From assembly GCF_000760115.1 (NCBI RefSeq), contig NZ_JNAS01000002.1:186001-250000 (forward strand): a stretch of 64,000 bases of DNA. The letters are read 5' to 3'. This DNA comes from Prochlorococcus marinus str. SB. Its GTDB lineage: Bacteria > Cyanobacteriota > Cyanobacteriia > PCC-6307 > Cyanobiaceae. Position numbers and translations under genes: made by a program. Of this stretch, positions 1 to 9,802 are shown in pieces. The notes beneath the pieces were generated by a model. That model was not told the DNA's origin. It saw only the letters and a list, made by a program, of their open reading frames with translations, and searched no databases. The first letter of the stretch is position 1, and each line of letters opens with the position of its first letter.

Positions 1-483
1 AAAGAAATAGTTTTCCCTGTACTTTCCCCTGATCCATCCACTAATAAAGAATATCACTATGGAAAATACTCATTACATATCGGAGGCAATAGAGGTAGAG
101 GTCAGGTATACCCTACTGGAGACAAAAGCAATAATGTAGTTTTCACTTCTTCCACCTCAGGAACTATAAACTCAATAGAAACAATTGAAGATGGTAGCTA
201 TAAGGTCAATATAGAAAACGATAATGGTGAGATAACTACTGAAGCAGTGCCTGTTGGTCCTCAACTTATAGTAAAAGCACAAGACAAAATTAATGCAGGT
301 GACCCTCTTACTAATGATCCCAACGTTGGAGGCTTCGGACAATTAGATGCTGAGGTTGTGCTTCAGAGCCCTTATAGAGTTATTGGCTTAATTGCATTCT
401 TCATTGGTGTAGGCCTAACACAAATACTTTTAGTATTGAAGAAAAAACAAGTAGAAAAAGTTCAAGCAGCAGAGGGTATCTAA
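1..483 (+). CDS. petA: Cytochrome f, C-terminal part (gene begins before the window)
   Basis: Cytochrome f is the c-type haem subunit of the cytochrome b6f complex and passes electrons from the Rieske protein to plastocyanin or cytochrome c6 on the lumenal side of the thylakoid. Frame 1 is open from base 1 to the TAA at 481-483, giving 160 residues of the C-terminal half. Visible hallmarks are the [14 protein letters not shown] stretch, the GPQLIVKAQ segment and a single C-terminal membrane anchor ([20 protein letters not shown]) with a short basic stromal tail. The haem-binding CxxCH lies upstream of the window. lgt follows after 10 bp, so the two may be cotranscribed. Confidence 0.96.
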   Translation, partial: KEIVFPVLSPDPSTNKEYHYGKYSLHIGGNRGRGQVYPTGDKSNNVVFTSSTSGTINSIETIEDGSYKVNIENDNGEITTEAVPVGPQLIVKAQDKINAGDPLTNDPNVGGFGQLDAEVVLQSPYRVIGLIAFFIGVGLTQILLVLKKKQVEKVQAAEGI

Positions 484-493
484 CTTTCCTTAG

Positions 494-1387
494 ATGCTTA
501 CATTTCAAGCTTTTATACAATCTCCAGGAGAAACTTTTTTAAATTTAGGCTTTATAACTATTAGATGGTACGGATTACTTATTTCGGTTTCAGTCTTAAT
601 AGGTCTATTTATTTCTAAAAAACTAGCAAAGGCAAGGAATATTAACCCCGAATACATTAGTGAAATACTTCCATCATTAATAATCTTTTCAATAATTGGA
701 GCAAGAGCTTATTACGTAATTTTTGAGTGGAGGCAATATATCGGGGAGAACTTTTTTACCTCTTTAGAACTATTCAACAACGCCATAAAAATGCCTTCTT
801 TTCTTGCAGTTTGGGAAGGAGGCATAGCAATCCATGGAGGTCTTATTGGAGGTTTAATATCCATTATCTTTTTTTGCAAGTCAAAAAAAATTCATTTAAA
901 AACTTTTATAGATATTTTAATACCCTCAATTATTCTTGGACAATCCATAGGAAGGTGGGGCAATTTTTTCAATAATGAAGCCTTTGGGGTTCCGACAAAT
1001 TTGCCTTGGAAATTATTTATTCCTATCCAAAATAGACCTTTAGAATTTATTAATTACGAATTTTTTCATCCTACTTTTCTTTATGAGTCATTGTGGAATC
1101 TCTTAATTTTCATCCTCCTTATTTTTATTTTTAATAAACAAAGTAAAACAGATTTTTTCAGGCCTGGCATTATTAGCTGTCTTTATTTGATAAGTTATAG
1201 CTTTGGAAGATTCTGGATTGAAGGTTTAAGAACTGACCCACTATGCATTGGTGGACTTCCGCCTTTCTGTGATGGCGGAATTAGAATGGCTCAATTTATA
1301 AGTATTTTTCTATTTTCTTCTGGATTAATTGGAATATTTTTTTTAAGATTGAGAACATATATTGGAAAAAATAGAAAGAATGGATAA
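494..1387 (+). CDS. lgt: Prolipoprotein diacylglyceryl transferase
   Basis: Lgt moves a diacylglyceryl group from phosphatidylglycerol to the lipobox cysteine of prelipoproteins in the plasma membrane, the first step of lipoprotein maturation. The 297-residue protein is strongly hydrophobic with several membrane spans. It carries the Lgt signature around residue 155 ([13 protein letters not shown]), the HPTFLYES motif and the [12 protein letters not shown] motif near the C-terminus. Length matches the family. The ATG lies 10 bp after petA. The 3' end overlaps the likely cobM start (ATG at 1380) by 8 bp, which suggests translational coupling. Confidence 0.95.
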   Translation: MLTFQAFIQSPGETFLNLGFITIRWYGLLISVSVLIGLFISKKLAKARNINPEYISEILPSLIIFSIIGARAYYVIFEWRQYIGENFFTSLELFNNAIKMPSFLAVWEGGIAIHGGLIGGLISIIFFCKSKKIHLKTFIDILIPSIILGQSIGRWGNFFNNEAFGVPTNLPWKLFIPIQNRPLEFINYEFFHPTFLYESLWNLLIFILLIFIFNKQSKTDFFRPGIISCLYLISYSFGRFWIEGLRTDPLCIGGLPPFCDGGIRMAQFISIFLFSSGLIGIFFLRLRTYIGKNRKNG

Positions 1388-2135
1388 TAAAATATCCTTT
1401 ATTGGTGTTGGTCCTGGCGATCCAGAATTATTAACTTTAAAAGCATTAAAAAAGATAAAAATTGCAGATGTCATTATTTGGACTGATTCTCTAATTCCTG
1501 AAAAGATTTTAGATTTTTCTAAAGAAGGTTCTGAAAAAATAAAAACGAGTGCGCTCAACTTAGAGCAAATCACCTCAATTATGATAGAAAAATTTCAGGC
1601 AGGGAAAACTGTTGTAAGGTTGCATGATGGAGACCCTTGCCTTTTTGGAGCAATTAGAGAGCAAATCGAAATTTTAAAAAACAAAAAAATTGAAATCGAG
1701 GTTGTTCCAGGAGTAAGTGCTTTTCAAGTTGCTGCAGCATATCATGAAGCTGAGTTAACCATCCCTAACATAACGCAAACAATAATTTTAACTAGAGCAG
1801 GAGGTCGAACAGGGATGCCCGAAAAAGAATCTCTGAAAGATCTTGCGAAACACAATTCCTCTATATGCCTATATCTAAGTGCTAGGCATGTGAAAAGGTC
1901 TCAAGAAACTTTACTAGAGTTTTACCCTCCAGAGACTAAAGTGATTGTTGGATTTAGAGTATCTTGGGATGATGGTTGGACATCATTAATAGAATTAAAA
2001 GATATGGAAAAATTTTCTATTGAGAAAAAACTAATTAGAACAACCATTTACATAATTAGCCCAGCAATTAGTAATTCTCAAAAAAGATCTAATCTTTATA
2101 ATCCATCTTATAAGCATCTCTTTAGGAATAAATAA
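1380..2135 (+). CDS. cobM: Precorrin-4 C11-methyltransferase
   Basis: CobM methylates C-11 of precorrin-4 using S-adenosylmethionine in corrin ring synthesis. The 251-residue protein has the tetrapyrrole methyltransferase fold: the N-terminal [14 protein letters not shown] loop, the [10 protein letters not shown] motif near residue 85 and the [13 protein letters not shown] segment that follows. I chose ATG 1380 (MDNKISF) over the in-frame ATG at 1362, because the six extra residues precede the conserved start and lie deeper in lgt. It overlaps lgt by 8 bp. A second corrinoid-related gene, the CobT-like protein, lies at 20946-22118. Confidence 0.9.
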   Translation: MDNKISFIGVGPGDPELLTLKALKKIKIADVIIWTDSLIPEKILDFSKEGSEKIKTSALNLEQITSIMIEKFQAGKTVVRLHDGDPCLFGAIREQIEILKNKKIEIEVVPGVSAFQVAAAYHEAELTIPNITQTIILTRAGGRTGMPEKESLKDLAKHNSSICLYLSARHVKRSQETLLEFYPPETKVIVGFRVSWDDGWTSLIELKDMEKFSIEKKLIRTTIYIISPAISNSQKRSNLYNPSYKHLFRNK

Positions 2136-2190
2136 TCTTAAAGTTGATAGAAAGATATTAATTACTATAATTAGTAAAAATTTATTTGCT

Positions 2191-2685
2191 TTGAAAGAAA
2201 TAAAATCTGTATCTAGAATCAACAATAAAGGAGGAGATTCCTCTTTAAAGAGAATCGGAAATTTCATTAAAGAGGCTAGGTCAAGTAAAAATCAATCAAT
2301 TGAAGAATTGGCTTCTGATTTAAAAATTGGAGCTCATCAACTTGAAGCCATAGAGGAAGGTAATGAAGAAAAACTACCTGAAAAAGTATTTATCAAAGCA
2401 ATGATTAGAAGGATTTCACAGAAGCTAAAACTTGATACAGAATTTTTAATGGAAGAATTCAAGACAGAGAGGAAAGAAGTGAAAATTGAAGAAATAGTTG
2501 AAGAAGTTTCCCAAAAAAACCATAAAACTAGTGAATCTAAGAATTTTAATCCAATAGGATTCCTAATATTTATTTTAATTTCAGGCTTTCTCGGACTAAT
2601 CGCCTCGTCCTTAATTTTCAATTTATTTTCAGATTCTTCTCAGAATCAAACTCCAAAACAAGAACTTATTAAAAAAACTAAATAA
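2191..2685 (+). CDS. RodZ-like helix-turn-helix membrane protein
   Basis: The 164-residue protein has an N-terminal helix-turn-helix of the RodZ/HTH_25 type (about residues 21-85, with IKEARSSKNQSIEELASDL), an acidic/basic linker and one membrane helix at about 121-146. The periplasmic part is very short, whereas classical RodZ has a long one. RodZ links MreB to the cell-shape machinery; a role in morphology here is inference. The start is a TTG at 2191. A strong AGGAGGAG sequence sits inside the frame at 2230-2237, but no usual start codon follows it closely, so the start is uncertain. The last 8 bp overlap the convergent ppx gene. Confidence 0.72.
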   Translation: MKEIKSVSRINNKGGDSSLKRIGNFIKEARSSKNQSIEELASDLKIGAHQLEAIEEGNEEKLPEKVFIKAMIRRISQKLKLDTEFLMEEFKTERKEVKIEEIVEEVSQKNHKTSESKNFNPIGFLIFILISGFLGLIASSLIFNLFSDSSQNQTPKQELIKKTK

Positions 2686-4273
2686 CTTTTAATTCCAAAT
2701 TCTTTAGTTCTTTTATTACATTACGGCATAATCCTAAGTTCCATTTTTCAAGAAGAAGATCGTGGTTTCTATCTAAAGGTAAAAGTTGAAATGAAAGATT
2801 ATTTTCCTGCAATTTTATTTGAACTGAGGAGATCACCTTGTCAGGTCTTTGATCAAGGGCTGCTGCTAGTCTCAGGATTAATGACATTTCAAGAACTAAT
2901 GTTTTATCTTCTTTGGATATTAAATTTTGCCAAGACTCATGTCTTTTCTTGGGTAGAGTCTTTCTATGGTACCTAGCAATTGAAGCAATAATATTTGTTT
3001 CTGCTTCAGAATATCCCAACAACTCACAATTTTTTATTAAGTACCAAGAGTGTTTGTGATATGAACCAACATTCACATATTTCCCACAATTATAAAGATT
3101 AGAAGCTGCCCAAAGAAGTTCTTTAGCTTTAGGGTCATTATCGCTATGAAAGATATTTTTAGTCTGATCATAGATTTGAAAGGCAATATCAATAACTTTC
3201 TCAGCTCTTGTATTATCTACTCCAAACTTTCTGGCCTGATGAACTATAGTTGTTTTTCTAATATTTCCTTGAATATTTAACTCATTTTTAATTATCCCTT
3301 TACGAAGCATCCAATCCACAACCAAACCCTCTCGAAGCGCCCTCTCACTTATTATTAATTCATCAAAGTTCAACATCTCCATTGCGGTGTTTAATATCAA
3401 TGCTCCTGGAATAATTATTTCTGCTCTTCTCTCACTTAATGAAGGTATTTTCTTGATTTCCGAAACTGGCAATTTAATTAGTTTTTCCAATACATTTTGT
3501 AAATTTTCCCTTTTGAATTTATAACCATGCAACTTTTGTTTAGATTCTCCCAAATCATCTGAAATCAAATTTCCTAATGAGGTTGCAGTTCCACTGGTTG
3601 CAATCATAGACAAAGGCTTATCTCCCTTAGATCTACTTTTGATTTTTCGAACAGATGGTTCTAAAGATCCTTTAATAAAAGTTGTTAAAAAACTCGATCT
3701 TCCTGAAGTTATAGACCCTTTATTTAAAAAATCATTTTTAAGTCTTACCGCACCAATTCTCGAACTGGTAAGAGCTATAGCATCTTTTTTATCTGCAAGT
3801 ATTAATTCTGTAGATCCTCCTCCAATATCTATGATTATAAAAGACTGATCTTCAAAAGACATCCCAGAAAGAACACCAAGGTAAATTAATCTGGCTTCCT
3901 CAGAACCACTTATCATTTCTATTTGAATATCAGTTTCATCAAGAACTCTTCTAATAAAATCTTGACCGTTTGGAGCTTCCCTAACTGCACTTGTTGCTGC
4001 TGTTACGATTTGTTTAACTCCATTACTTTTACAATATTCCTTAAATCGCTTAAGAGTAACTAATGCCCTTTGGATTGATTCTTCGGTAAGATTACCCTCC
4101 TCATCTCTTTCTCCAAGACGAGTAGTTGATTTATCAGTAAATTTTATTGAAAATGATTTTAATCCTAGATTAATTTCTGCTACCAAGAGATGCGTAGAGT
4201 TAGTTCCAATATCTATAGAAGCTACTAAAATTTGCTTTTCTTGAAAATATCTTAAATCTTGTTTCAGTATCAT
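2678..4273 (-). CDS. ppx: Exopolyphosphatase, Ppx/GppA family
   Basis: Ppx removes terminal phosphates from polyphosphate; some family members hydrolyse pppGpp. The 531-residue protein has the actin-like ATPase fold with VASIDIGTNSTHLLVAE at residues 17-33 and the second phosphate loop IDIGGGSTELI near residue 148, followed by a C-terminal HD-like helical domain (SIARYHRK). Polyphosphate turnover matters in phosphate-poor ocean water. It is convergent with the RodZ-like gene (8-bp overlap) and divergent from ubiA across 104 bp, which must hold both promoters. Ppx versus GppA specificity cannot be read from the sequence. Confidence 0.9.
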   Translation of the reverse strand: MILKQDLRYFQEKQILVASIDIGTNSTHLLVAEINLGLKSFSIKFTDKSTTRLGERDEEGNLTEESIQRALVTLKRFKEYCKSNGVKQIVTAATSAVREAPNGQDFIRRVLDETDIQIEMISGSEEARLIYLGVLSGMSFEDQSFIIIDIGGGSTELILADKKDAIALTSSRIGAVRLKNDFLNKGSITSGRSSFLTTFIKGSLEPSVRKIKSRSKGDKPLSMIATSGTATSLGNLISDDLGESKQKLHGYKFKRENLQNVLEKLIKLPVSEIKKIPSLSERRAEIIIPGALILNTAMEMLNFDELIISERALREGLVVDWMLRKGIIKNELNIQGNIRKTTIVHQARKFGVDNTRAEKVIDIAFQIYDQTKNIFHSDNDPKAKELLWAASNLYNCGKYVNVGSYHKHSWYLIKNCELLGYSEAETNIIASIARYHRKTLPKKRHESWQNLISKEDKTLVLEMSLILRLAAALDQRPDKVISSVQIKLQENNLSFQLLPLDRNHDLLLEKWNLGLCRNVIKELKNLELKVI

Positions 4274-4377
4274 TTCTTTTTATAAGACGAAGATATCTTT
4301 AATCCATTAATTAATATACCCAACATTGATTATTAAATAATAGAAATCATTTAATCCTAGTAAGATTATTTAAAGTT

Positions 4378-5286
4378 ATGAAATATACAATAGGTCATAT
4401 GCAAAATAAAAATCGACAAATTAAATTAAGTACTTTTTTTGAATTATTAAGGTGGAATAAGCCGACTGGAAGAATGATCTTACTTATTCCTGCTGGATGG
4501 AGTTTATATTTAACCCCAGATGCTAATCCAACATTTTTTATGTTGCTAAGAATAATACTGGGAGGACTACTAGTAAGTGGATTAGGCTGCGTGGTTAATG
4601 ATATTTGGGACAAAAAAATTGATCAAAGAGTTGTTAGGACAAAAAATAGACCTCTAGCTGCAAATAAAATCAGTCTTAAAACAGCTTATTCAATTCTTTT
4701 CTTTTTAATTTTATGTAGCTTTTTTCTAACTTTGTCACTACCTCAGCCTGGGAGAATCCTTTCAATTTCACTTGCTTTTTTAGCTTTACCTATCATTTTA
4801 ATTTATCCTTCTGCTAAAAGATGGTTTAAATATCCTCAATTAATCTTATCCATATGCTGGGGTTTTGCTGTCTTAATTCCATGGGCCGCAAATGAAGGCA
4901 ATTTAAAAAGTATTGTTTTACTATTTTGCTGGCTAGCTACCATTTTTTGGACTTTTGGCTTTGACACGATTTATGCTTTAGCAGATAAAAAATATGATAT
5001 AAAAATTGGAATTAATAGTTCTGCAGTTAACCTCCATAACAACACAAGAATAACCATTCAAATTTGTTATTTTTTAACTTCTTTTTTTCTCGCAATATGC
5101 GGATTTATTAATCAAATGGATTTTATTTTTTGGCCAATTTGGTTTGCAACGTCAATCTTAATGCAGAAAGATATACTAAAAGTATTTCCTGAGGAAAAGC
5201 AATCAATAAAAAATATTGGCAATCACTTCAAAAATCAAGCAATTTATGGAGGAGTCATTTTATTAGGAATTATTATTGCTTCATAA
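4378..5286 (+). CDS. ubiA: 4-hydroxybenzoate polyprenyltransferase (UbiA family)
   Basis: This membrane prenyltransferase attaches a polyprenyl chain to 4-hydroxybenzoate, the committed ring-prenylation step of cyanobacterial plastoquinone synthesis. The 302-residue protein has multiple membrane spans and the first Asp-rich motif NDIWDKKIDQRVVRTKNRPLA near residue 78, plus the second region DTIYALADKKYDIKIG near residue 199, both typical of UbiA. An in-frame ATG at 4399 (MQNKNRQ) could be the true start. The next gene begins 9 bp downstream. ChlG and CtaB in this window belong to the same superfamily but have distinct motifs. Confidence 0.88.
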   Translation: MKYTIGHMQNKNRQIKLSTFFELLRWNKPTGRMILLIPAGWSLYLTPDANPTFFMLLRIILGGLLVSGLGCVVNDIWDKKIDQRVVRTKNRPLAANKISLKTAYSILFFLILCSFFLTLSLPQPGRILSISLAFLALPIILIYPSAKRWFKYPQLILSICWGFAVLIPWAANEGNLKSIVLLFCWLATIFWTFGFDTIYALADKKYDIKIGINSSAVNLHNNTRITIQICYFLTSFFLAICGFINQMDFIFWPIWFATSILMQKDILKVFPEEKQSIKNIGNHFKNQAIYGGVILLGIIIAS

Positions 5287-5295
5287 ATTCTAAAT

Positions 5296-6165
5296 ATGGT
5301 TTTTAGATTAAAAAAAGGGGATTTAATAGATATATTAGCTCCAGGCTCCTTTATTGATGAAGACGAAAACTTTCAAAAAGGCATAGAAATCTTAAAAAAC
5401 TGGGGTTTGGAAATTAATGAAAATAATTCTCTATCAAAAAAATTTGGTTATTTTGCAGGCGATGATCTAACTAGATTTGAAGAACTTGAAAAAGCACAAA
5501 ATAGTAAGCTAATCATTTTTGCAAAAGGAGGCTGGGGTTCGGCAAGACTTTTAGAAAAAGAACCTTCTTGGCAGCATGGTTTAATGCTTGGATTCTCAGA
5601 TACATGTTCTTTATTACTATCAAAATATTCTCAAGGATTTATAGGTTCTATTCATGGCCCCATGGTTACTAGCCTTTTCAAAGAACCAGAGTGGAGTCTT
5701 GAGAGATTAAGAAATTTACTTTTTGAGGGATATGTTGAGGACATAATAGGAATCCCTTTAAGAAGTGGGAAAGCGAAAGGAGAGATAATAGTTTCTAACT
5801 TAACTATTGCTACTTTTTTAATTGGTACTAATCACTTTCCAGATTGCAAAGGGAAAATAATAATTTTTGAAGACATTAATGAAGATATTTATAAAATTGA
5901 TCGCATGTTAACTTACCTTAGGATGACTAAAACAATTTCTGAAATTGCGGGTATTGGATTCGGAAGTTTTTCTAATGATTCCTGCGACCTTGAATTGAAA
6001 GATTTACTAAAAAACTGCATTATTGAAAGACTTCAAGAGTTCGATTTTCCTATTCTTTTTGATCTCCCAATAGGCCACATATCAGGGAATGCATGCATCC
6101 CGTTAGGGTATGAAGCAACCTTAAATGGTGACAACGGCATTCTTAGTATCGATAAACCTTTTTAA
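5296..6165 (+). CDS. S66 family LD-carboxypeptidase-like protein
   Basis: S66 peptidases include LdcA, which trims the terminal D-alanine from murein tetrapeptides during cell-wall recycling, and MccF, which inactivates microcin C. The 289-residue protein carries the nucleophile elbow GFSDTCSLLL near residue 97, GSIHGPMVTSL just after it, the acidic FEDINEDIYKIDRML region near residue 194 and the late histidine motif GHISGNACIPLG, matching the Ser-Glu-His triad layout. It follows ubiA by 9 bp. Its stop codon directly abuts the stop codon of the convergent ispD with no spacer. The physiological substrate is inferred only from the family. Confidence 0.85.
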   Translation: MVFRLKKGDLIDILAPGSFIDEDENFQKGIEILKNWGLEINENNSLSKKFGYFAGDDLTRFEELEKAQNSKLIIFAKGGWGSARLLEKEPSWQHGLMLGFSDTCSLLLSKYSQGFIGSIHGPMVTSLFKEPEWSLERLRNLLFEGYVEDIIGIPLRSGKAKGEIIVSNLTIATFLIGTNHFPDCKGKIIIFEDINEDIYKIDRMLTYLRMTKTISEIAGIGFGSFSNDSCDLELKDLLKNCIIERLQEFDFPILFDLPIGHISGNACIPLGYEATLNGDNGILSIDKPF

Positions 6166-6837
6166 CTAGGAGTTCTTCACAAAAAGTTTTGCTATTTTCA
6201 AATCTATAGGGGATGTAATTTTTATATTTGAATAAGTTCCTTCAATAATCTTCACTTTCCAATTAAGCATTTCGAATAAAGAAGCATCATCTGTGACTTT
6301 CCAGTTTTTATCAATTGCCATCTCATGAGCTTTTTTTAATCTATCTACTAAAAAGCCCTGAGGAGTTTGCGCTGCCCATAAATAATTTCTGTCTGGTGTT
6401 TCTTTAATAAAACCTTCATTATCAACAATCTTTATAGTGTCTGTTACCCTAGTAGCTAAAATTATAGCTTCATTTTCATCTAATTGCTTGGCACAAAGGT
6501 CTATCAATTCAGGATTAATTAGACATCTAGCGCCATCATGTATTAAAACTTTTTCAGCATCTTTTGGTAACGCTTTTAAACCATTAAAAACTGACTGTTG
6601 TCTGGTGTCACCACCATTAATCCAATGAACTTTATGGGCAAAATCCTTAGCTGAATTTAGTAATAAGTTTTTATCTTTCGGTTGCCCAATTATTCCAACC
6701 CAGTTTGTCGAGCTTGCAGAAAATACAGATTTAAGTGTCCAATAAATCAAAGACTCTCCCTCTAAATCAATAAGTAATTTATTTTTTCCAGCTTTCATTC
6801 TGCTACCACTTCCTGCAGCTGGTATTAAAAAGTGCAC
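6166..6837 (-). CDS. ispD: 2-C-methyl-D-erythritol 4-phosphate cytidylyltransferase
   Basis: IspD joins CTP and methylerythritol phosphate in the MEP pathway, which supplies isoprenoids for carotenoids, the phytyl chain of chlorophyll and quinones. The 223-residue protein has the nucleotide-binding N-terminus [26 protein letters not shown] near residue 100, a TRVTDTIK segment and the late TDDASLFE motif. Family length is about 230. It is divergent from fabG across 92 bp and abuts the S66 peptidase gene tail to tail. Confidence 0.94.
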   Translation of the reverse strand: MHFLIPAAGSGSRMKAGKNKLLIDLEGESLIYWTLKSVFSASSTNWVGIIGQPKDKNLLLNSAKDFAHKVHWINGGDTRQQSVFNGLKALPKDAEKVLIHDGARCLINPELIDLCAKQLDENEAIILATRVTDTIKIVDNEGFIKETPDRNYLWAAQTPQGFLVDRLKKAHEMAIDKNWKVTDDASLFEMLNWKVKIIEGTYSNIKITSPIDLKIAKLFVKNS

Positions 6838-6929
6838 AATAGAAGGACTTAATATTTTCTAGACAATTATAAATAAAAGCAATATCTTTACACAAATAGT
6901 ACTACGATTGAAAATTATAAAATTTCATA

Positions 6930-7679
6930 ATGTCCAATACAGATTCATTATCAGGCAAAGTTGCTTTAATCACTGGAGCTAGCAGAGGAATTGGTAAAGA
7001 AATTGCTTTAGAACTAAGCCGCTTAGGAGCACAAGTTTTTATTAATTACTCTTCTTCTGATGAAAAAGCTGAAGAAGTTGTAAATTCAATAAAAAATTCG
7101 GGAGGTAAAGCTCATAAATTAAAATTTGATGTATCAAGAGAGGATTCTGTCAGTTCAGCTTTTGAAGAAATCATAAAAATTAATGGTTCCATTGATATTC
7201 TTATTAACAATGCTGGTATTACTAGAGATGGACTATTGATGAGAATGAAATCGGAACAATGGGATGATGTATTAAATACAAACTTAAAAGGGGTTTTTCT
7301 TTGTACAAAATATGCTTCAAAATTTATGATGAAAAAAAGAAGTGGTAGTATCGTAAATATTTCATCTGTTGTTGGAATAATTGGTAATCCCGGTCAAGCA
7401 AATTATTCTGCTGCTAAAGCAGGAGTTATTGGATTCACCAAAACTTGTGCTAAAGAATTTGCTTCAAGAGGTATAAACGTAAATGCAATAGCTCCAGGCT
7501 TTATAAAAACAGAAATGACTGAAAAACTTAATACTGAAGAGATACTTAAACTTATCCCTTTAGGAAAATTAGGAAGTTGTACTCAAATTGCAAACTTAGT
7601 GTCATTTTTAGTTTCAAGTGATGCAGGAAGTTACATTACAGGCCAAACAATCAGTATAGACGGGGGTATGAGTATTTAG
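6930..7679 (+). CDS. fabG: 3-oxoacyl-ACP reductase
   Basis: FabG performs the first NADPH-dependent reduction of each fatty acid elongation cycle. The 249-residue SDR protein shows the cofactor motif ITGASRGIG at residues 15-23, NNAGITRDGLL with the catalytic-site Asn region, and the Ser-Tyr-Lys triad in NISSVVG and YSAAKAG. The C-terminus ends in the usual ITGQTISIDGGMSI. It is followed immediately, on the other strand, by the stop of a 59-residue membrane protein gene. Confidence 0.95.
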   Translation: MSNTDSLSGKVALITGASRGIGKEIALELSRLGAQVFINYSSSDEKAEEVVNSIKNSGGKAHKLKFDVSREDSVSSAFEEIIKINGSIDILINNAGITRDGLLMRMKSEQWDDVLNTNLKGVFLCTKYASKFMMKKRSGSIVNISSVVGIIGNPGQANYSAAKAGVIGFTKTCAKEFASRGINVNAIAPGFIKTEMTEKLNTEEILKLIPLGKLGSCTQIANLVSFLVSSDAGSYITGQTISIDGGMSI

Positions 7680-7859
7680 TTATGTACTTTCATAAGGCTG
7701 GCCCAATTCATCTCTCAACCTTCTAATTTTTTGTAAAAGTTTTAGCCTTCGACTTCTAGCAGTTAATGTTAAGAAAAATCTTAAAGGAAAGTATATTAGT
7801 GTCATAGCAATCGCGAGGATTGCGGTAAGAGTAAAAATAAGATTATTTGTTTCTTCCAT
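7680..7859 (-). CDS. Small single-pass membrane protein, 59 residues
   Basis: This short frame starts at ATG 7859 (MEETNNLIFTLTAIL) and ends at the TAA whose complement begins at 7680, the base after the fabG stop. The predicted protein has a short acidic N-terminus, one hydrophobic helix (about residues 7-30) and a strongly basic amphipathic tail (TARSRRLKLLQKIRRLRDELG), a layout seen in small cyanobacterial membrane proteins. It fills an otherwise unexplained gap of more than 300 bp and runs divergent to groEL. I do not recognise a named family; function is unknown. The exact fit between fabG and the groEL promoter region supports it as real. Confidence 0.68.
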   Translation of the reverse strand: MEETNNLIFTLTAILAIAMTLIYFPLRFFLTLTARSRRLKLLQKIRRLRDELGQPYEST

Positions 7860-7990
7860 AACTTAAAGATACTCTTATTTGAGTTAATTTGTATGTCCTA
7901 TTAAAAGAAATTCGGCTTTCCCCACTTAATTAAATATCCCTTAAAAATGATTCTATGGGAGATTAGAATAAGACAAAAGATCGAGCAAAC

Positions 7991-9784
7991 ATGGCTAAAC
8001 AGTTAAGTTTTTCTAATGAATCAAGAGAAGCGCTAGAAAAAGGTGTTAATTTCGTAGCTAATGCGGTTAAGGTTACTATTGGGCCGAAGGCAAAAAACGT
8101 TGTAATAGAAAAGAAATTTGGTTCGCCAGATATAGTAAGAGATGGATCTACAGTTGCTAAAGAGATCGAGATTGAAAACCCTATTTCTAATTTAGGCGCG
8201 AAATTAATAGAACAAGTTGCATCCAAGACAAAAGAGAGTGCTGGTGATGGAACAACAACAGCAACCATTTTGGCTCAGAAGATGGTTCAGGAGGGATTAA
8301 AAAATATTGCTTCTGGAGCCAACCCTATGGAGTTAAAAAAAGGTATGGAGGCGGGCCTAGCTTTTGTCTTAGAAAAATTAAGTTCCAAAAGTATTTCATT
8401 AAATGGTTCTGATATCCAAAAAGTTGCAACAGTTAGTGCTGGAGGTGATGAAGAAATTGGATCTATAATTTCGAAAGCAATGGATATTGTTACTTCAGAT
8501 GGTGTAATAACTGTCGAAGAATCTCAATCACTAGAAACAGAATTAGATATAACTGAAGGTATGTCTTTTGATAGAGGTTATAGTTCTCCATATTTCGTAA
8601 CAGACCAAGAAAGACAAGTTTGTGAACTTGAAAATCCTAAAATATTAATAACTGATCAAAAAGTCTCAACTTTAGTTGATCTTGTTCCAATACTTGAAGA
8701 AATTCAGAAGTCAGGCTCACCTTTTCTAATCCTTGCTGAAGATATCGAAGGAGAGGCTTTAACCACTTTGGTTTTGAATAAGAATAGTGGAGTTTTAAAT
8801 GTAGCTTCCGTAAGAGCTCCGTTATTTGGTGAGAGAAGAAAAGCTGCCCTTGAAGATATTGCAATTCTTACAGGGGCTAAGTTAATTAGCGAAGATAAAT
8901 CGATGACACTTGATAAATTATCGATTAATGATTTAGGCAAAGCAAAAAAAATAACTATCACAAAGGATAAAACTACAATTGTTGCCTTCGAAGACACTAA
9001 AGATTTAGTTAAAGCTCGAGTAGAGAAATTAAAGAGAGAAGTTAACATAACTGAATCTGATTATGATCAGGATAAAATCAATGAAAGGATAGCCAAACTA
9101 GCCGGAGGAGTAGCTCTTATAAAAGTAGGAGCTGCTACAGAAACAGAGATGAAGTTTAAAAAGTTGAGAATCGAAGATTCCCTTAATGCCACGAAAGCTG
9201 CTATTGAAGAGGGTGTTGTTTCTGGAGGAGGACAAACTTTAATTGAAATATCGGATGACCTTTTAAAATTAAGTGAAACATCTTCAGATGATTTAAGAAC
9301 GGGGATAAATATAGTTAAAGAAGCCCTTTTGGAACCTACCAAACAAATAGCAAAAAATGCTGGTTTTAATGGTGATGTAGTTGTCGCTGAAATTCAAAGG
9401 CTTAACAAAGGCTTTAATGCTAATTCAGGACAATATGAGGATTTAAAAGATTCAGGAATATTAGATCCAACCAAAGTAATAAGATTAGCTCTTCAAGATT
9501 CAGTATCTATTGCGGCTATGCTCCTCACAACAGAAGTTGCGATGGCTGACATCCCAGAACCTGAAGCCGCAGCCTCTGGAGGGCCAGGTGGAGATCCAAT
9601 GGGAGGAATGGGTGGCATGGGAATGCCAGGAATGGGTGGCATGGGAATGCCAGGAATGGGTGGCATGGGAATGCCAGGAATGGGTGGCATGGGAATGCCA
9701 GGAATGGGTGGCATGGGAATGCCAGGAATGGGTGGCATGGGAATGCCAGGAATGGGTGGTATGGGAATGCCGGGTATGATGTAA
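7991..9784 (+). CDS. groL: 60 kDa chaperonin GroEL, stand-alone copy with long Gly-Met-Pro tail
   Basis: GroEL forms the double-ring folding chamber driven by ATP and GroES. The 597-residue protein shows the GroEL nucleotide site ([11 protein letters not shown] near residue 87) and the EEGVVSGGG segment near residue 405. No groES lies upstream and I see no CIRCE element (TTAGCACTC-N9-GAGTGCTAA), so it looks like the second, non-operon cyanobacterial GroEL type. The usual short GGM tail is replaced by seven exact 8-residue units GMGGMGMP (residues 539-594), making it about 50 residues longer than E. coli GroEL. The downstream gene converges on it within 3 bp. Confidence 0.95.
   Translation: MAKQLSFSNESREALEKGVNFVANAVKVTIGPKAKNVVIEKKFGSPDIVRDGSTVAKEIEIENPISNLGAKLIEQVASKTKESAGDGTTTATILAQKMVQEGLKNIASGANPMELKKGMEAGLAFVLEKLSSKSISLNGSDIQKVATVSAGGDEEIGSIISKAMDIVTSDGVITVEESQSLETELDITEGMSFDRGYSSPYFVTDQERQVCELENPKILITDQKVSTLVDLVPILEEIQKSGSPFLILAEDIEGEALTTLVLNKNSGVLNVASVRAPLFGERRKAALEDIAILTGAKLISEDKSMTLDKLSINDLGKAKKITITKDKTTIVAFEDTKDLVKARVEKLKREVNITESDYDQDKINERIAKLAGGVALIKVGAATETEMKFKKLRIEDSLNATKAAIEEGVVSGGGQTLIEISDDLLKLSETSSDDLRTGINIVKEALLEPTKQIAKNAGFNGDVVVAEIQRLNKGFNANSGQYEDLKDSGILDPTKVIRLALQDSVSIAAMLLTTEVAMADIPEPEAAASGGPGGDPMGGMGGMGMPGMGGMGMPGMGGMGMPGMGGMGMPGMGGMGMPGMGGMGMPGMGGMGMPGMM
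9605..9772 (+). repeat. Seven tandem 24-bp units encoding the GroEL tail
   Basis: Seven consecutive 24-bp units of the form GGAATGGGTGGCATGGGAATGCCA (written here as unit G-M-G-G-M-G-M-P) occupy codons 539-594 of groEL. The first six copies are identical at DNA level; the last differs at two third-codon positions. The unit is a multiple of three, so copy-number change keeps the frame. It is much richer in G than the surrounding DNA. Confidence 0.95.
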
Positions 9785-9802
9785 AAGCTAACTAGCTTTT
9801 TT
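9783..9802. terminator. Bidirectional terminator shared by two convergent genes
   Basis: A 7-bp stem AAAAGCT/AGCTTTT with an AACT loop covers 9783-9800 and is followed by more T on the plus strand and preceded by A-rich sequence, so it can act in both directions. It overlaps the groEL stop codon (9782-9784) and the stop codon of the minus-strand repeat gene (9788-9790). Confidence 0.6.

Noticed and set aside
1362-1379. ATG 1362 as the cobM start
   Set aside because: It adds six residues inside lgt before the conserved start; ATG 1380 is closer to family starts.
2678-2685. Frameshift or error where the RodZ-like and ppx genes overlap
   Set aside because: Both frames end cleanly; small convergent overlaps also occur at 19947-19958 and fit a compact genome.
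7860-7990. CIRCE/HrcA operator upstream of groEL
   Set aside because: No TTAGCACTC-N9-GAGTGCTAA or close variant is present.
9493-9779. Open frames on both strands over the groEL tail (Pro-rich minus strand and Trp/Glu-rich plus strand)
   Set aside because: They are by-products of the 24-bp repeat, which keeps all frames open; groEL explains the region.
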